Assembly: GCF_900107585.1 (NCBI RefSeq)
Contig: NZ_FNQM01000001.1
Span: forward strand, 186,001 to 250,000
Length of the DNA stretch: 64,000 nt
Source: Rubrimonas cliftonensis
Lineage (GTDB): Bacteria > Pseudomonadota > Alphaproteobacteria > Rhodobacterales > Rhodobacteraceae
Reading direction: 5' to 3'
Part shown: positions 34,157 through 48,065 of the stretch, piece by piece
Layout of the letters: each line of letters starts with the position of its first letter
How positions within the stretch are numbered: the stretch's first letter is position 1
Notes under the pieces: generated by a model
What the model was told of the DNA's origin: nothing
Databases searched by the model: none
The model's input: the letters and a program-made list of their open reading frames with translations, nothing else
Translations under genes and position numbers: made by a program

Positions 34157-34758
34157 TCGACCCGCACGCCAGCCGGCACGCTCTTCCTGCCGTCGACCAT
34201 GGCGCGGACCAGCCCGACGCCGGTGCGGCGGGTGTCGAGCGCGACGCCGATCAGGTGCAGCGCCACCGACGCCATGACCCAGGCGAAGGCGGCCTCATGC
34301 GCCTCCTCCACCCACTCGACGCCGAACCAGGCCGTCGTCGTCATCATCACCCCCGTCGCGCAGACCGCCAGAACGCTCAGCCACAGGTTATACGCCATCA
34401 ACGCGCCGAGCGGGTTGTGCGACAGGTGCGCCGAACGGTCGCCGCTCAGGATCGCCCGTAGGTGCCGGAACGCCGCGGCCGGGGAGGGCGGGAAGGCCGA
34501 GAAGCGCGCCGGCGCGGAGCCGACGACGCCCCAGACCAGCCGCACCGCCACCAGCCCCAGCGCGGCGTAGCCGACCCATTCATGGAGCAGGTTCTCCTCC
34601 AGCACGAAGCCGTCGAGCAGGATGGCGAGCGCGAGGCTCCAGTGGATCAGCCTGACCAGCGGGTCCCAAACGTCGATCACGCGGGCGGGAAGCGCCGGGT
34701 CGGGCTGGGGTTGGCGGGCGCTTTCGCGCCCGGCTTCATCGATCTCCATGGAGGACAT
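34153..34758 (-). CDS. Cytochrome b561-type membrane protein
   Basis: The 201-residue integral membrane protein has four main transmembrane helices. Conserved histidines (His39 in RLIHWSLA, His59 in LLHEWVGY, His154 in EEAHEAAF, His168 in ALHLIG) are likely haem b ligands. The VWDPLVRLIHWSLA start is typical of Ni/Fe-hydrogenase-type or b561-type cytochromes. It should move electrons at the cytoplasmic membrane. It follows the PepSY gene by 12 bases and overlaps the LuxR-type regulator gene by four bases, so the three probably work together. Confidence 0.9.
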   Translation of the reverse strand: MSSMEIDEAGRESARQPQPDPALPARVIDVWDPLVRLIHWSLALAILLDGFVLEENLLHEWVGYAALGLVAVRLVWGVVGSAPARFSAFPPSPAAAFRHLRAILSGDRSAHLSHNPLGALMAYNLWLSVLAVCATGVMMTTTAWFGVEWVEEAHEAAFAWVMASVALHLIGVALDTRRTGVGLVRAMVDGRKSVPAGVRVE

Positions 34759-34770
34759 GGCGCGCCCCCC

Positions 34771-35058
34771 TCACTTGCGCTCGATCTTGGTGACGCGGCC
34801 CGAGGCGGGGCTGACGTAGAGCTCGGCCTTCTCGTCGCCCTTGACGACGTAGGCCTCGATCTTGCCGTCCTCGGTCTCGATCTTGCGGACCTCGTAGCCC
34901 ATGGCCGTCAGCGCGGCGCGGACGGCGTCGGCGGAGGCGCCGAGTTCGGCGTCGACGGAGAGGGGCGTCGCGGTCTGCTGGGCGAGAACCGGGCCGGTCA
35001 GCAGCGGGCCGGCGAGCAGGGGAGCGGCGAGGACGGCGGCGAGGACGAGGGTGCGCAT
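34771..35058 (-). CDS. Periplasmic PepSY-domain protein
   Basis: The 95-residue protein begins with a Sec signal peptide (MRTLVLAAVLAAPLLAGPLL, cleavage near residue 26). A single PepSY domain follows (residues 38-95; DAVRAALTAMGYEVRKIETE and ELYVSPASGRVTKIERK). Such small PepSY proteins are often encoded beside b-type cytochromes, where they may act as periplasmic sensors or modulators; this is inference. It is the first gene of the operon with cytochrome b561 and the LuxR-type regulator. Confidence 0.87.
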   Translation of the reverse strand: MRTLVLAAVLAAPLLAGPLLTGPVLAQQTATPLSVDAELGASADAVRAALTAMGYEVRKIETEDGKIEAYVVKGDEKAELYVSPASGRVTKIERK

Positions 35059-35166
35059 GGCGCGTTCCTTTCGATAGGGTCAGGCCGGACGCGACTGTCG
35101 CTCCGGCCCTCCCCATCTCGTCGCGCAGCCGCCGCCGCTCCATTGGCGGAGGGCTTATCGCGCCCC

Positions 35167-35186
35167 GCGTAAGCGCGCGCTTACGC
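35167..35186. promoter_or_regulatory. 20-base perfect palindrome upstream of the PepSY operon
   Basis: GCGTAAGCGCGCGCTTACGC is a perfect palindrome overlapping the stop codon of the DUF1269 gene and lying about 110 bases before the PepSY start. Outer arms 35161-35168 and 35192-35199 are also complementary. It could be the terminator of the DUF1269 transcript. Its length also suits a LuxR-type dimer, so it may be an operator for the regulator encoded at the end of this operon. Confidence 0.45.
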
Positions 35187-35702
35187 CGCCGGCGGGGCGA
35201 TCCGGCTCTCTTCGGCCTTCTCCACGAGGGCGCGCAGGCGCTGCTCCTGCTCCTCGCTGAGCGAGGTCTGGATGACGCGGCCCTTCTCGCGCCAGGCCTC
35301 CAGCCGCTCCAGCAGCTTGTCGCCGGTGAACTTCCGGACGAGCACGAAAAGCGCCGCGCCGCCCTCGGGCAGCGCCTCGCCCATCTCCTTCATCCGCGCA
35401 TCGTCGACGCCGATGTCGGTCAGCCAGCCCGAGACGGCGCCGGCGCCGGCGCCGACCACCGCGCCGAGCAGCGGATTGAGGAAAATGAGGCCGACGAGCG
35501 CGCCCCACATCGTGCCGCCGAGCGCCCCGGCCGCGGTAAGGTTCACCGGCTGGTGCAGCCGCACCTTGCCGCCTTCCTCATGGGTGACCACGACGGCGTC
35601 CTCCATGTCGATGAGGTAGTCCTTCTGAAGCTTCGCCAGCTCCGCGCGCAGCGCGAAGGCGTCGGCGGGGTCGTCGAACGCGACGGCGACGAGATCGGCC
35701 AT
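35181..35702 (-). CDS. DUF1269 family membrane-associated protein
   Basis: The 173-residue protein belongs to DUF1269. It starts with an alpha/beta segment (MADLVAVAFDDPADAFALRA), has a conserved VVTHEEGGKVRLHQ strand, and has a central Gly/Ala-rich hydrophobic stretch (residues about 58-95) with glycine-zipper character. A C-terminal helical region (KGRVIQTSLSEEQEQRLRAL) follows. The function is unknown. It is monocistronic and divergent from ssb across 264 bases. Confidence 0.85.
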   Translation of the reverse strand: MADLVAVAFDDPADAFALRAELAKLQKDYLIDMEDAVVVTHEEGGKVRLHQPVNLTAAGALGGTMWGALVGLIFLNPLLGAVVGAGAGAVSGWLTDIGVDDARMKEMGEALPEGGAALFVLVRKFTGDKLLERLEAWREKGRVIQTSLSEEQEQRLRALVEKAEESRIAPPAA

Positions 35703-35892
35703 GTCCTGTCTCCTTCTGGAACGGTCGGACTCACCAAAGCGATGGGACGGCGATTTTCAACCGGACCGAGGGCGCGGCGCGCAAACTTCAAGAGCCTGCA
35801 ATCGACTAGTCGCAAGACGGTCGCAGATGAGGCCGGATTGGCGTGGCGGCGCGCCCGGGGCCCCTTGGCGCGCCCGCCCCATGCGCCGTAGG

Positions 35893-35950
35893 GTCCGACA
35901 GTCGGCGGCCGGCGGGACGAATCCCGCCGCCGGGGCCGACGGCGTCGGAC
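35893..35950 (+). promoter_or_regulatory. Nested hairpin element just before ssb
   Basis: Three nested perfect stems are present: 35893-35899 with 35944-35950 (7 bp), 35901-35906 with 35935-35940 (6 bp) and 35911-35916 with 35923-35928 (6 bp). Together they make a 58-base bulged hairpin ending 16 bases before the ssb start codon. No rightward gene precedes it and no T-run follows, so it is not a simple terminator. It may be a structured 5' leader of ssb. Confidence 0.5.
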
Positions 35951-35966
35951 AAGCGGGGGCTCGGAC

Positions 35967-36482
35967 ATGGCCGGAAGCGTCAACAAGGTGATCCTGATCG
36001 GCAATCTCGGGCGCGACCCGGAGGTGCGCAGCTTCCAGAACGGCGGCAAGGTCTGTAACCTGCGCATCGCCACCTCGGAGCAGTGGCGCGACAAGGCCAG
36101 CGGCGAGCGCAAGGAGCGCACCGAGTGGCACTCGGTCGCGATCTTCTCCGAGCCGCTGGTGCGCGTCGCCGAGCAGTATCTGCGCAAGGGCTCGAAGGTC
36201 TATGTCGAGGGCCAGCTCGAGACGCGGAAGTGGCAGGACCAGAGCGGGCAGGACCGCTACTCCACCGAGGTCGTGCTGCGGCCCTACACCTCTACGCTGA
36301 CCATGCTCGACGGCCGCGGCGAGGGCGAGGGCGGCGGCATGGGCCGCATGTCCGGCCCCTCCGATCCGATGGACGAGCGCGGCGGCACGGGCGGCGGCGG
36401 TCGCGGCGGCGACAGGGGCGGGGATCGCGGCGGGGATCGCGGCGCCTTCGGCGCCGATCTGGACGACGAGATCCCGTTCTGA
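35967..36482 (+). CDS. ssb: Single-stranded DNA-binding protein
   Basis: SSB coats single-stranded DNA in replication and repair. The 171-residue protein has the OB fold (residues 1-112; [31 protein letters not shown] and [20 protein letters not shown]). A Gly/Arg-rich disordered linker with RGGD repeats follows, then the partner-binding tail DDEIPF. GC-rich 12-base repeats encode the linker. Unlike in many bacteria it is not next to uvrA here; five genes separate them. It converges on galM with a 16-base gap. Confidence 0.96.
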   Translation: MAGSVNKVILIGNLGRDPEVRSFQNGGKVCNLRIATSEQWRDKASGERKERTEWHSVAIFSEPLVRVAEQYLRKGSKVYVEGQLETRKWQDQSGQDRYSTEVVLRPYTSTLTMLDGRGEGEGGGMGRMSGPSDPMDERGGTGGGGRGGDRGGDRGGDRGAFGADLDDEIPF

Positions 36483-36498
36483 GCGCAGCCGCTGAGGT

Positions 36499-37560
36499 TC
36501 AGGCCGGCGCGGCCTCGCCCTGCTCGGGCCGGCCTTTCCAAGCGCCGTCGGTCTCGGCAGCGGCCGGCGCGGGGTCAAGCGCGAGGCGCAGACGCTGGCG
36601 GTAGGGCGCTCCGGGGCCGTGGATGATCGACGGGAAGCCGGGGCGGTTGGGGCTGTCTGGAAAGCCCTGGGCCTCGAGGCACAGTCCCCCGAAAGCACTG
36701 TGGCGGGCGCCGTCGAGACCGCCGGCGACCTCGCCGATACCTGCGCCGTCATAGACCTGAAGCCCAGGCTGGTCGGTCCACAGCCGCAGGCGCAGGCCGC
36801 CGGGGGCCCAGGCCTCGGCGGCGGGCTCGCCCGTGTCGCGCGCCGGATCGAGTGCGAGGTTGACGTCGTGACCGGCGCCTTCCGGGTCCGCCTCCGCCAG
36901 CGCGCGGGGCCGTCGGAAGTCGAAGCGCGTGCCAGCGACGGGGGCGACCTCGCCGGTCGGGATCAGGTCCGCCCCGGTCGGCGTGTAGGCGGCGGCGTCG
37001 ACGCGGAGCACATGGCGCCGCACGTCGCCGGGCCCGAGATTGTAGTAGGCGTGCTGTGCGAGGTTGACCGGCGTCGGCCGGTCGGCCTCGGCCGCCATGG
37101 CGTAGGTCAGCCCGTCGCGCCCGAGCGCGATGTCCACCGAGAGCGCCAGGGCGCCGGGATAACCCTGGTCGCCGTCCGGTGAGACCAGCGAGAGGCGCAC
37201 CGCGCTGGCTGCGTCGTCGGTCTCCATCGCCCAGAGCCGGCGCGACAGTCCGTCCGGCCCGCCATGGAGGTGGTGCGGGCCGTCGTTGAGCGGCAGGGCA
37301 TGGTCCCGACCCTCCAGCCTGAAGCGGCCATGGGCGATGCGGTTCGCGACGCGGCCCACGACAGCGCCGAACCACCGGCCGTCGCCGCGATAGGCGCGCG
37401 GGTCGGCGTAGCCGAGCACGGCGGGCGCGAGCCTGCCGCCGAGCGGCGCGCGCCAGTCGCGCAGCACGCAGCCGAGGTTGAGGATCGACGCCAGGGCGTC
37501 GCCATGCTCCAGCCGCGCCTCCATCAGCCCGTCGCCGTGGTCGATCATGTGCGCGGTCAT
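36499..37560 (-). CDS. galM: Aldose 1-epimerase (galactose mutarotase)
   Basis: This enzyme interconverts alpha and beta anomers of aldohexoses. The 353-residue protein has GVVVGR-type FGAVVGRVANRIAHGRF, LNDGPHHLHGGPDGLSRRLW with its catalytic His, QHAYYNLG with a second His, and FGGLCLEAQGFPDSPNRPGF with the catalytic Glu. AAAGGA lies before the ATG at 37560. The same frame stays open upstream to 37929, where sequence resembles a separate gene remnant. No galactose gene cluster is nearby, so this may be a general sugar mutarotase. Confidence 0.92.
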   Translation of the reverse strand: MTAHMIDHGDGLMEARLEHGDALASILNLGCVLRDWRAPLGGRLAPAVLGYADPRAYRGDGRWFGAVVGRVANRIAHGRFRLEGRDHALPLNDGPHHLHGGPDGLSRRLWAMETDDAASAVRLSLVSPDGDQGYPGALALSVDIALGRDGLTYAMAAEADRPTPVNLAQHAYYNLGPGDVRRHVLRVDAAAYTPTGADLIPTGEVAPVAGTRFDFRRPRALAEADPEGAGHDVNLALDPARDTGEPAAEAWAPGGLRLRLWTDQPGLQVYDGAGIGEVAGGLDGARHSAFGGLCLEAQGFPDSPNRPGFPSIIHGPGAPYRQRLRLALDPAPAAAETDGAWKGRPEQGEAAPA

Positions 37561-37569
37561 GGCTCGGTC

Positions 37570-37869
37570 CTTTAATCGGGCGCCCGCCGGCGCCAGCTCC
37601 CACCGCGCCCGCGGGCGCCAGTTCGACGAAGCGGGCGAGCCGGCGCGCAGTCTCGGAATGGGGCTCCTCCCGGTCGACGGCGCGCCACGGGTGCGCTCGC
37701 GGCCGCGAAAGATCCTCTCGGCGATCCAGGGCAGGGGCATGAGCGCAGCTTCCCGATGGATCATGATGACACCGCCGCGCCCGCTGTCGAGGATGTCGCG
37801 GCGGAGGGGCTCGCCCTTGGTCCCGTCCTCGCAATAGACGTACGAACTGACCCCGCTCAAGGCCTTCAT
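37570..37869 (-). pseudogene. Possible frameshifted gene remnant upstream of galM
   Basis: Leftward from an ATG at 37869, one frame encodes MKALSGVSSYVYCEDGTKGE continuing to HREAALMPLPWIAERIF, with natural composition and GC-rich third positions. Near 37700 this frame becomes Arg/Pro/Ser-rich. The neighbouring frame then takes on coding character (DREEPHSETARRLARFVELA) until about 37570. A single-base frameshift would join them into a protein of roughly 100 residues. No ribosome-binding site is clear and I do not recognise the family. A sequencing error or chance is possible. Confidence 0.3.
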
Positions 37870-38119
37870 CGGCGACGGGCGGCGGCCGACGGGCGACGGT
37901 TCTAGCCGGCAGGACGGCGGGAGCTTCACGCCGTCGTCGCAGGTCGAGCCGTCCTCGGTCTAAGGCTCCGCACCCTGCGGCCCGGCCGCGACCATGCCGA
38001 CAGCGACGCGGGCGCGTTCGCGGCCCGCTGAGCAGCGAGTTCGGCGCTTCGCGGAGGAACGGCGTCGACTTCCGCGGCGCTGGCGCCCATATCCACGCCG
38101 ACAGACAGGAGGCCAGCCG
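37870..38119. other. Intergenic region before msrA, nothing else recognised
   Basis: Together with the remnant at 37570-37869 this makes 559 bases between galM and msrA. No convincing ORF or T-tailed terminator is visible. The msrA ribosome-binding site AGGAGG is at its right end. Confidence 0.4.
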
Positions 38120-38767
38120 ATGTTCTTCATGCGCAAGCCCGCGACCATCCCGAGCGCCGCCGACGCGCTGCCGGGACGCGCCGAGCCGATCCCCACCGCC
38201 GAGACGCATTTCGTGCTCGGGCGCCCGCTCAATGGACCGTATCCCGAGGGCATGGCCGAGGCGATGGTCGGCATGGGCTGCTTCTGGGGTGTCGAGCGGA
38301 TGTTCTGGAAGCTGCCCGGCGTGTGGGTGACGGCCGTCGGCTACGCGGGCGGGCCGACGCCGAACCCGACCTACAAGGAGGTCTGCTCGGGGCGCACCGG
38401 GCACAACGAGGTCGTCCACATCGTCTTCGACCCCGCCGAGCTGCCCTACGAGGCGCTGCTGCGCGTCTTCTGGGAGGGCCATGACCCGACACAGGGGATG
38501 CGGCAGGGCACCGACGTCGGCACGCAGTACCGCTCCGGGCTCTATGTCCATGACGCAAGCCAGCGCATGGCGGCCGAGGCGTCCCGCGCGGCCTATGCGG
38601 CGCGGCTGAAGGCGGCGGGCCATGGCGAAATCACGACCGAGATCCTCGACGCTCCGCCGTTCTACTACGCCGAGGACTATCACCAGCAGTATCTGGCGAA
38701 GAACCCCGGCGGCTACTGCGGCGTCGGCGGCACGGGCGTGAGCTGCCCGGTGGGCGCGCCGGCCTGA
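38120..38767 (+). CDS. msrA: Peptide-methionine (S)-S-oxide reductase
   Basis: MsrA repairs S-methionine sulfoxide in oxidised proteins. The 215-residue protein has the catalytic motif [15 protein letters not shown] (Cys54), the [25 protein letters not shown] segment and [21 protein letters not shown]-terminal cysteines near residues 202 and 211 are probable resolving residues. AGGAGG eight bases before the ATG fixes the start. No msrB is adjacent. Confidence 0.95.
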   Translation: MFFMRKPATIPSAADALPGRAEPIPTAETHFVLGRPLNGPYPEGMAEAMVGMGCFWGVERMFWKLPGVWVTAVGYAGGPTPNPTYKEVCSGRTGHNEVVHIVFDPAELPYEALLRVFWEGHDPTQGMRQGTDVGTQYRSGLYVHDASQRMAAEASRAAYAARLKAAGHGEITTEILDAPPFYYAEDYHQQYLAKNPGGYCGVGGTGVSCPVGAPA

Positions 38768-38779
38768 CCGCCCCGCCGT

Positions 38780-38811
38780 CGCGGACGCCGCCGAGGCGGG
38801 GGGCGTCCGCG
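38780..38811 (+). terminator. Hairpin after msrA
   Basis: Perfect ten-base arms (38780-38789 and 38802-38811) with a 12-base loop start 12 bases past the msrA stop. No T-run follows. It probably marks the 3' end of msrA. A second inverted repeat (38854-38861 with 38882-38889) lies nearer the tamB end and may serve that convergent transcript. Confidence 0.45.
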
Positions 38812-38933
38812 TCGCATGGCCTGCCCGGGCGGGGCCCGAAGCGGCGTTCGACCCGACAGGGTTCGCCGCACTGCGCCGTCGCCCTGTCGCGGTTTGCTGG
38901 TCGCTGGCGGCGCCAGTCGATTGGGAAGATGCG

Positions 38934-41900
38934 CTAGAAGTCCTTCTTCCAGTTCAGGCCGAAGGAGGAGCCGCCCTCGGCGCCCACCTCGCTGTCGACG
39001 GTCACGTTGTCGAACACCTCGATCTCCACCGTCGCGCGGGTCGGCCCGCCGTCGAGCGGCTGCTTGGCGCCGACGAACACGCCCTCGCCGAGGTTCTTGC
39101 CGACGGTGACGGAGGTGTTCTCGCCGATGCCCTCCACCGCCAGCACGTCGACGCCGGCGGTCGCGCGCACCCGGTCGAGAAAGCCGCCAGAGCCGTCGAG
39201 CAGCGTCGCGAGGCCCGCGGCGAGCTGGAGCGACTCGCCCGCCGTCAGCGACTGCTGCGACTTGTTGAACAGCACCCGCGGCAGCACCTCGTCCTCGGGC
39301 AGGGCGGGCGTCGACTCGAAGCTGATCTGGGGGTCGGAGGCGTAGCCGCGCACCACCACGCCGCCGGTCACGTCCTCCGCCTCGCGCAGCAGCGCTATGT
39401 CGAGCGAAGGGTCGATCGGCTGGCCGCCGCTGAAGCGGATCAGACCTCGCGTGAAGTCGAAGACGGCGCCGACCAGCACCAGTTCGCCGCGGATGCGCTC
39501 GATCTCTCCCGTCACGATCGGGGCCGAAGCGGCGCCGCCGACGTCGAGCGCGACGCGCCATTCGCTGGTCAGTCCGCGCCCGCGCACGAAGATGTCGCGA
39601 TCTCCCCTGATGCGGATGTCGAGCGCGATGTCCTCGCCCGCAGGCGCCTCCGGTTCCGGCGCGGGCTGTCCCTTGATGCGCACCGGGCCGAGATCGGCGA
39701 CCGAGGGCGGCGTCGCGTTCACGAGGCGCACCTCGGCCGCGTCGATGGTCACGTCGCCGGAGATGTCGGGCCCCGCGAGGGGGCCGACGGCGGCGATGTC
39801 GAGACTTATCGCCGCGGTGGCGTCGTCGCGGCGCACGAGCACGGCGCGCGTCGCGTCGATCTGCGCCCGAAGCTGGCCCCCGGCGATCTCGGCGTTCAGC
39901 GCAAGCGGGTTGCCGGAGCCGTCCTCGGCGTCGAGGTCCACCGTGAAGCCGCCGTTCTCGACCGCATGGCCGTCGAGGGTCATGTGGGTGAGGATCGTGC
40001 CGGTCTCCAGGTTCTGATACTGGCCGTCGGCGAGCGAGACCCGGCCAAGCAGCGCGGGCGCCGCCGCCGGTCCGCTGAAGCCGAGGTCGATGGCCACGTC
40101 GCCGTCAAGCACATGGTCGGCGGCGGGCACGAGCGCCCAGAGATCGCCGATGCGGCCGTTCCAGGTCAGCCGTCCCTCCACGGGCAGGCCCGGCGCGAAG
40201 GCGGGCGCGCCGCCGGAAAGCCGCAGCGGCGTGGAGGCGGTGAGGGTGACCGGCTGATTGAACGGGCCCCGCAGCACCGTCTCGGACGTCAGCCGCGAGC
40301 CGGTCCAGCGGGCGTCGAGCGTCGCGTCGAAGGCGCCGGCGTCGGACTGCTCGCCGAGCAGGCGCAGGCCGCGCATCGCCGCGGCGACGGTCGCGGCGGC
40401 GGAGCCGGGGCGGGTGTCGAAGCGGGCGTCGGCCTCCAGCGAACCCGAGCCGAGCGGGGCCTCGGCGAGGCGGGCAAGCGGCGTCAGATCCGCGAAATCG
40501 AGGCCGAGCCGCCCCGCGAGCCCGCCCTCATGCGCCGTCACCTCGCCGGTCAGCGCGCCGCCGGGCAGGCCGAGGTCGAGCCCCTGAACGGTGAGCGGGG
40601 CGCCCGCGCTGATGCGCAGGGGGCGGCGCAGCGCTGCCTCGGCCTCGTCGAGCCGGGCGACGAGGCGCGTCACGGTGATCTGCGGCGCCGGCGCGGCGGC
40701 GTCCACCCCGGCGCGGGCGGTCAGCGACAGGGCGCGGCCGTCCTCCAGCGCGCCCTTGGCATCGAGCGAGACGGCGAGATCGGCCAGCGCGCCGGAGACG
40801 GCGGCCTCGATCGCGTCGAGCCGCGCCGGGCCGGCGCTGGTCGCGCCGGCCCGCGCCTTCGCGTCGATGCGCGGCGTCTCGCCCAGGGCGTCGTCCACCG
40901 TCGCGGCGACCGAGACGGCGCCGATGCGCGCGCCGCCCGCGGCGATGGGCTCGGCGTCGAGCGTCGCGGCGAGCCGGGCCGCGCCGTCGGCCTGGGTCAC
41001 CGCCGCCGTCAGCCGGGCCTCCCGGCTCGCCGCGTCGCCGAAACCGGGCGCGGACAGCGTGGCGTCGATGCGGCCCTGCGGCGCGCTCAGCAGCCCCGAG
41101 CCGAGGCCCTGCGCCTCGATCCGCGCGACCCGCGCGCCGGCGCCCGCGACATCCAGCGCCGTGAGCCTGAAGGACGCCGCCGGGTCGCCGAACGGGCGGT
41201 CGACCCGGCCCCCAAGGCTGACGGAGGCGACGCGGGCCTCGGCGGCGGGGTAGGCGATCTCGCGCGCGAGCAGGCTGACGTCGGCGCCGCCCTCGCCGGT
41301 CAGGTCGTCCGCGACGACGCCCAGCGTCAGGCCGTCGAGCGTGGCGCCGGCGCCGGCCACCGTCTCAGCGCGCAGCAGCGCCGAGCCGGAGGGCGCCTCG
41401 ATCAGGTCGGCGCCGTCGGCGGTCAGCGTCAGGCGCGCGACCGTCGCCTCGGCGGCCGGATAGGCGAAGTCCTCCGCCGTCAGCGCGATCTTCGCGGGGC
41501 CCCCGCCCATAGGGTCGTCGACCGAGAACTCGCCCGCGAGCCGCGCCAGCGCTGCGCCCGCCCCGGCGACGTCGCGCGCGGCGAGGGTTCCCTCGACCTT
41601 GGGCGCCGCGATCAGGTCGCGGCCCTCGGCGCTGAGCATGACTTCGGCGAGGGAGGCGTCGGCGGCCGCGTAGCGCACGTCGCGAGCGGTGGCGGAGAGC
41701 GCGCCGAGCGCGGCGCCCTGAAGATCCTCGCCCGAGATCTCGGCGGTCAGCGAGCCGATCGCGGCCCCGGCCGCCGCCACGCCGGCCGCGTCGAGCGTTC
41801 CGGAGACGGCGGCGCCGGGTCCGAAGGCGTCGGCGGCGGAAAGGTCCAGCGCAAGCCGCTCGATCCGCGCGTCGGCGACCGAGAGGCCTTCGACCACGCC

Positions 41901-43867
41901 CGTCAGCGCGGCGTCCTGCCTGCCGGCCGCCGGGGTCAGCGTCGCCGTGAGGGACGCCGCGCCCGTCGCCGGCCGGCCCGCGAGACGGCTCAGCGGCGCG
42001 AGATCGGCGAGTTCGGCGGTGATCACGCCCTGCGCCAGCGTGCGTTCCAGATCGACCCGCAACGCACCGCGGACCTCGGCGCCGAGCGCGTCGAGGCTGA
42101 TGTCTGAGAGGTCGAGCCGCGCGTCGCGCAGCGAGAAGCCCGCCGACGCCGCGGCGGGGCCGAAGCGCGATCCCTCCGCGGTCAGCGACGCCTGACCGGC
42201 GAGCGCCTCGCCGAAGGAGACGCCGTGCTCCAGCGCCACGCGGCCATAGGGTTCGCCGGCAAAGGCGAGTCCGTCGAGCGTGAGCGCGCCGTCGATGCGG
42301 GGCGCGGAGAGCGCGCCGGTGACGCGGCCCTGCGCCGCGAGCGCGCCGGCGGCGTCGACGTCATAGGAGGCGGCGAGCGGCGCGAGGTCGGGGATCGCGA
42401 GCGTGTAGTCGAGGCGGTCGGCGTCGTCCGCCAGCGGGGCGGGGGCGTCGGCGGCGGGAAGCCGGCCGGAGGCCTCGGCGGTCAGCGCCGGGGCGGCGAG
42501 GCGCAGGGCGTCGAGCGTCAGGCCAACGTCGTCGAGCCGCCCGCGCGCCAGCAGCGTCGCGTCGCCGAGAGTTTCGGGCCGGATGCGGTCGAGCCTGAGC
42601 CCGGCGGTCTCGCCGGAGACGTCGAACGCCGCCGAGAAGCCTTCGGGGGAAGGGGCGGCGGCCCCCGTCAGCGTCAGGTCCGCAGCCAGCCGGGCGGCCG
42701 CGAGGTCCACCGGCGCGGTCCGCAGCCCGTCGAGCGAGAGCGCGCCCTGGGCGCGCAGCGCGGCGAGCGCGCCGCTGACGGCGCCCTCGAAGGCGACGCG
42801 CTCGAACGCGACCTGCTCGACCAGCGCCGAGAGGCCGGCGCCGGCCTCAAGCGAGACGTCGGCCTGCACCGCGCCGGTCTCCCGGGCGAAGGTTCCGTCC
42901 ACGACGACCGAGAGTTCCGGCGCCGTGATCCTGCCCTCGGCGATCTCGATCACGCCGTCCGCGTTCTCGCTGGCGCGCGCGCGCAGGGTCGCCGTCTCGC
43001 CCAGCGCAGCGGCGACGGCCGGCGGCGCGGCGGGGCCGGGGCGCAGTTCGGCGGTCGCGTCGACGCTGAACGGCGGGCCGACGACGACGGTCGCCGCGCC
43101 GGTCGCGCGATAGACGCGGTCTGTCTCGGCGTCGAAGCGCAGCCGCCAGTCCGTGAGCGGGCCGCGCGCCTCCAGGTCGACGCGCGTGGCGCTGTCGTCG
43201 GGAAAGCCCGCGAGCTCCGCCACCAGCCCGCCGGCGGCCTCGTCGGCGGCGAGATCGAGCCTCAGCTCACCCGTGGAGAAATCGCGCAGGTAGTCGAGCG
43301 CGATGGAGCCGAACACGTCGTCGGTGCGGTTGACGTAGAGAGCGACGGCCTGCTCGTCGCCCTCGTCGCGCGCGTTCCCGCGGGCGTCGAAGCGCATCCC
43401 CTGCGCGGCGACGACGCCTGGCGAGATCTCGACCCGGCGCAGGTCCATGACGTTCACGCGGGTCGCGATGGGGGCGCGCGGCCAGGCGAAGGGTTGCGCC
43501 GTCTCCGCGTCGGGCTCCTCCTGCGCAGGCGTCGGCTCGGGCTCGGGCGCCCGCAGCACCCGCACGCCACGCGCGGAAAGGCGGTCGATCTCCAGCTCGC
43601 CGAGCAGGATGCGCGAGACGCGCCATGTCAGCGTCACGCCCTCGATCTCCAGCCAGACGCCGCGCCGGTCCGCGACGGTGACGCCGACGAGTTCGGCCGC
43701 GCCGTCCTCGCCGTCCTCGATCCCGCGCGCCTCGACCGTGAAGCCCTCGCTGGAGATCTGGCGCAGCGCGAACTGCACCAGCGACTCGCCCACGCCGAAG
43801 ATCGAGAGCTGCGCCGGGCCGGGCAGGGGCGCGAGCGCCAGGCACAGGGCGAGCAGCAGCGCGCGCA

Positions 43868-43868
<1 letters not shown>
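38934..43868 (-). CDS. tamB: Translocation and assembly module protein TamB
   Basis: TamB is a very long inner-membrane-anchored periplasmic beta-helical protein that bridges to TamA and helps insert outer-membrane proteins or move phospholipid. The 1644-residue protein starts [20 protein letters not shown], then has many degenerate Ala/Gly-rich repeats with alternating hydrophobic strands. It ends with the conserved DUF490 region ([20 protein letters not shown], then [14 protein letters not shown]) and the terminal [11 protein letters not shown]. Its ATG overlaps the tamA stop by one base (TGATG), so the pair is translationally coupled. Confidence 0.93.
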
Positions 43869-47899
<4,031 letters not shown>

Positions 47900-48065
47900 T
47901 CCCGTTCCTCCCCAGCGCCCGACCCCGGGGAGACCCGTCTATCGCCGCGCCGCCGCCCTGGCGACCCGGATCTTGCCGCGGCGGCCGACCGGGGGCGACA
48001 GGACGCGCCTGCGGTGCTACCCCTAGCGTCAAGCCGAGCATGACCGGATCGGGGGAGGAAACCGG

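Noticed and set aside
36395-36460. Tandem repeats in the ssb tail as a mobile or variable element
   Set aside because: Gly/Arg-rich repeats are normal in the disordered linker of SSB proteins.
38768-38933. A small gene or RNA between msrA and tamB
   Set aside because: Only two inverted repeats consistent with convergent transcript ends are seen; no ORF has a ribosome-binding site.
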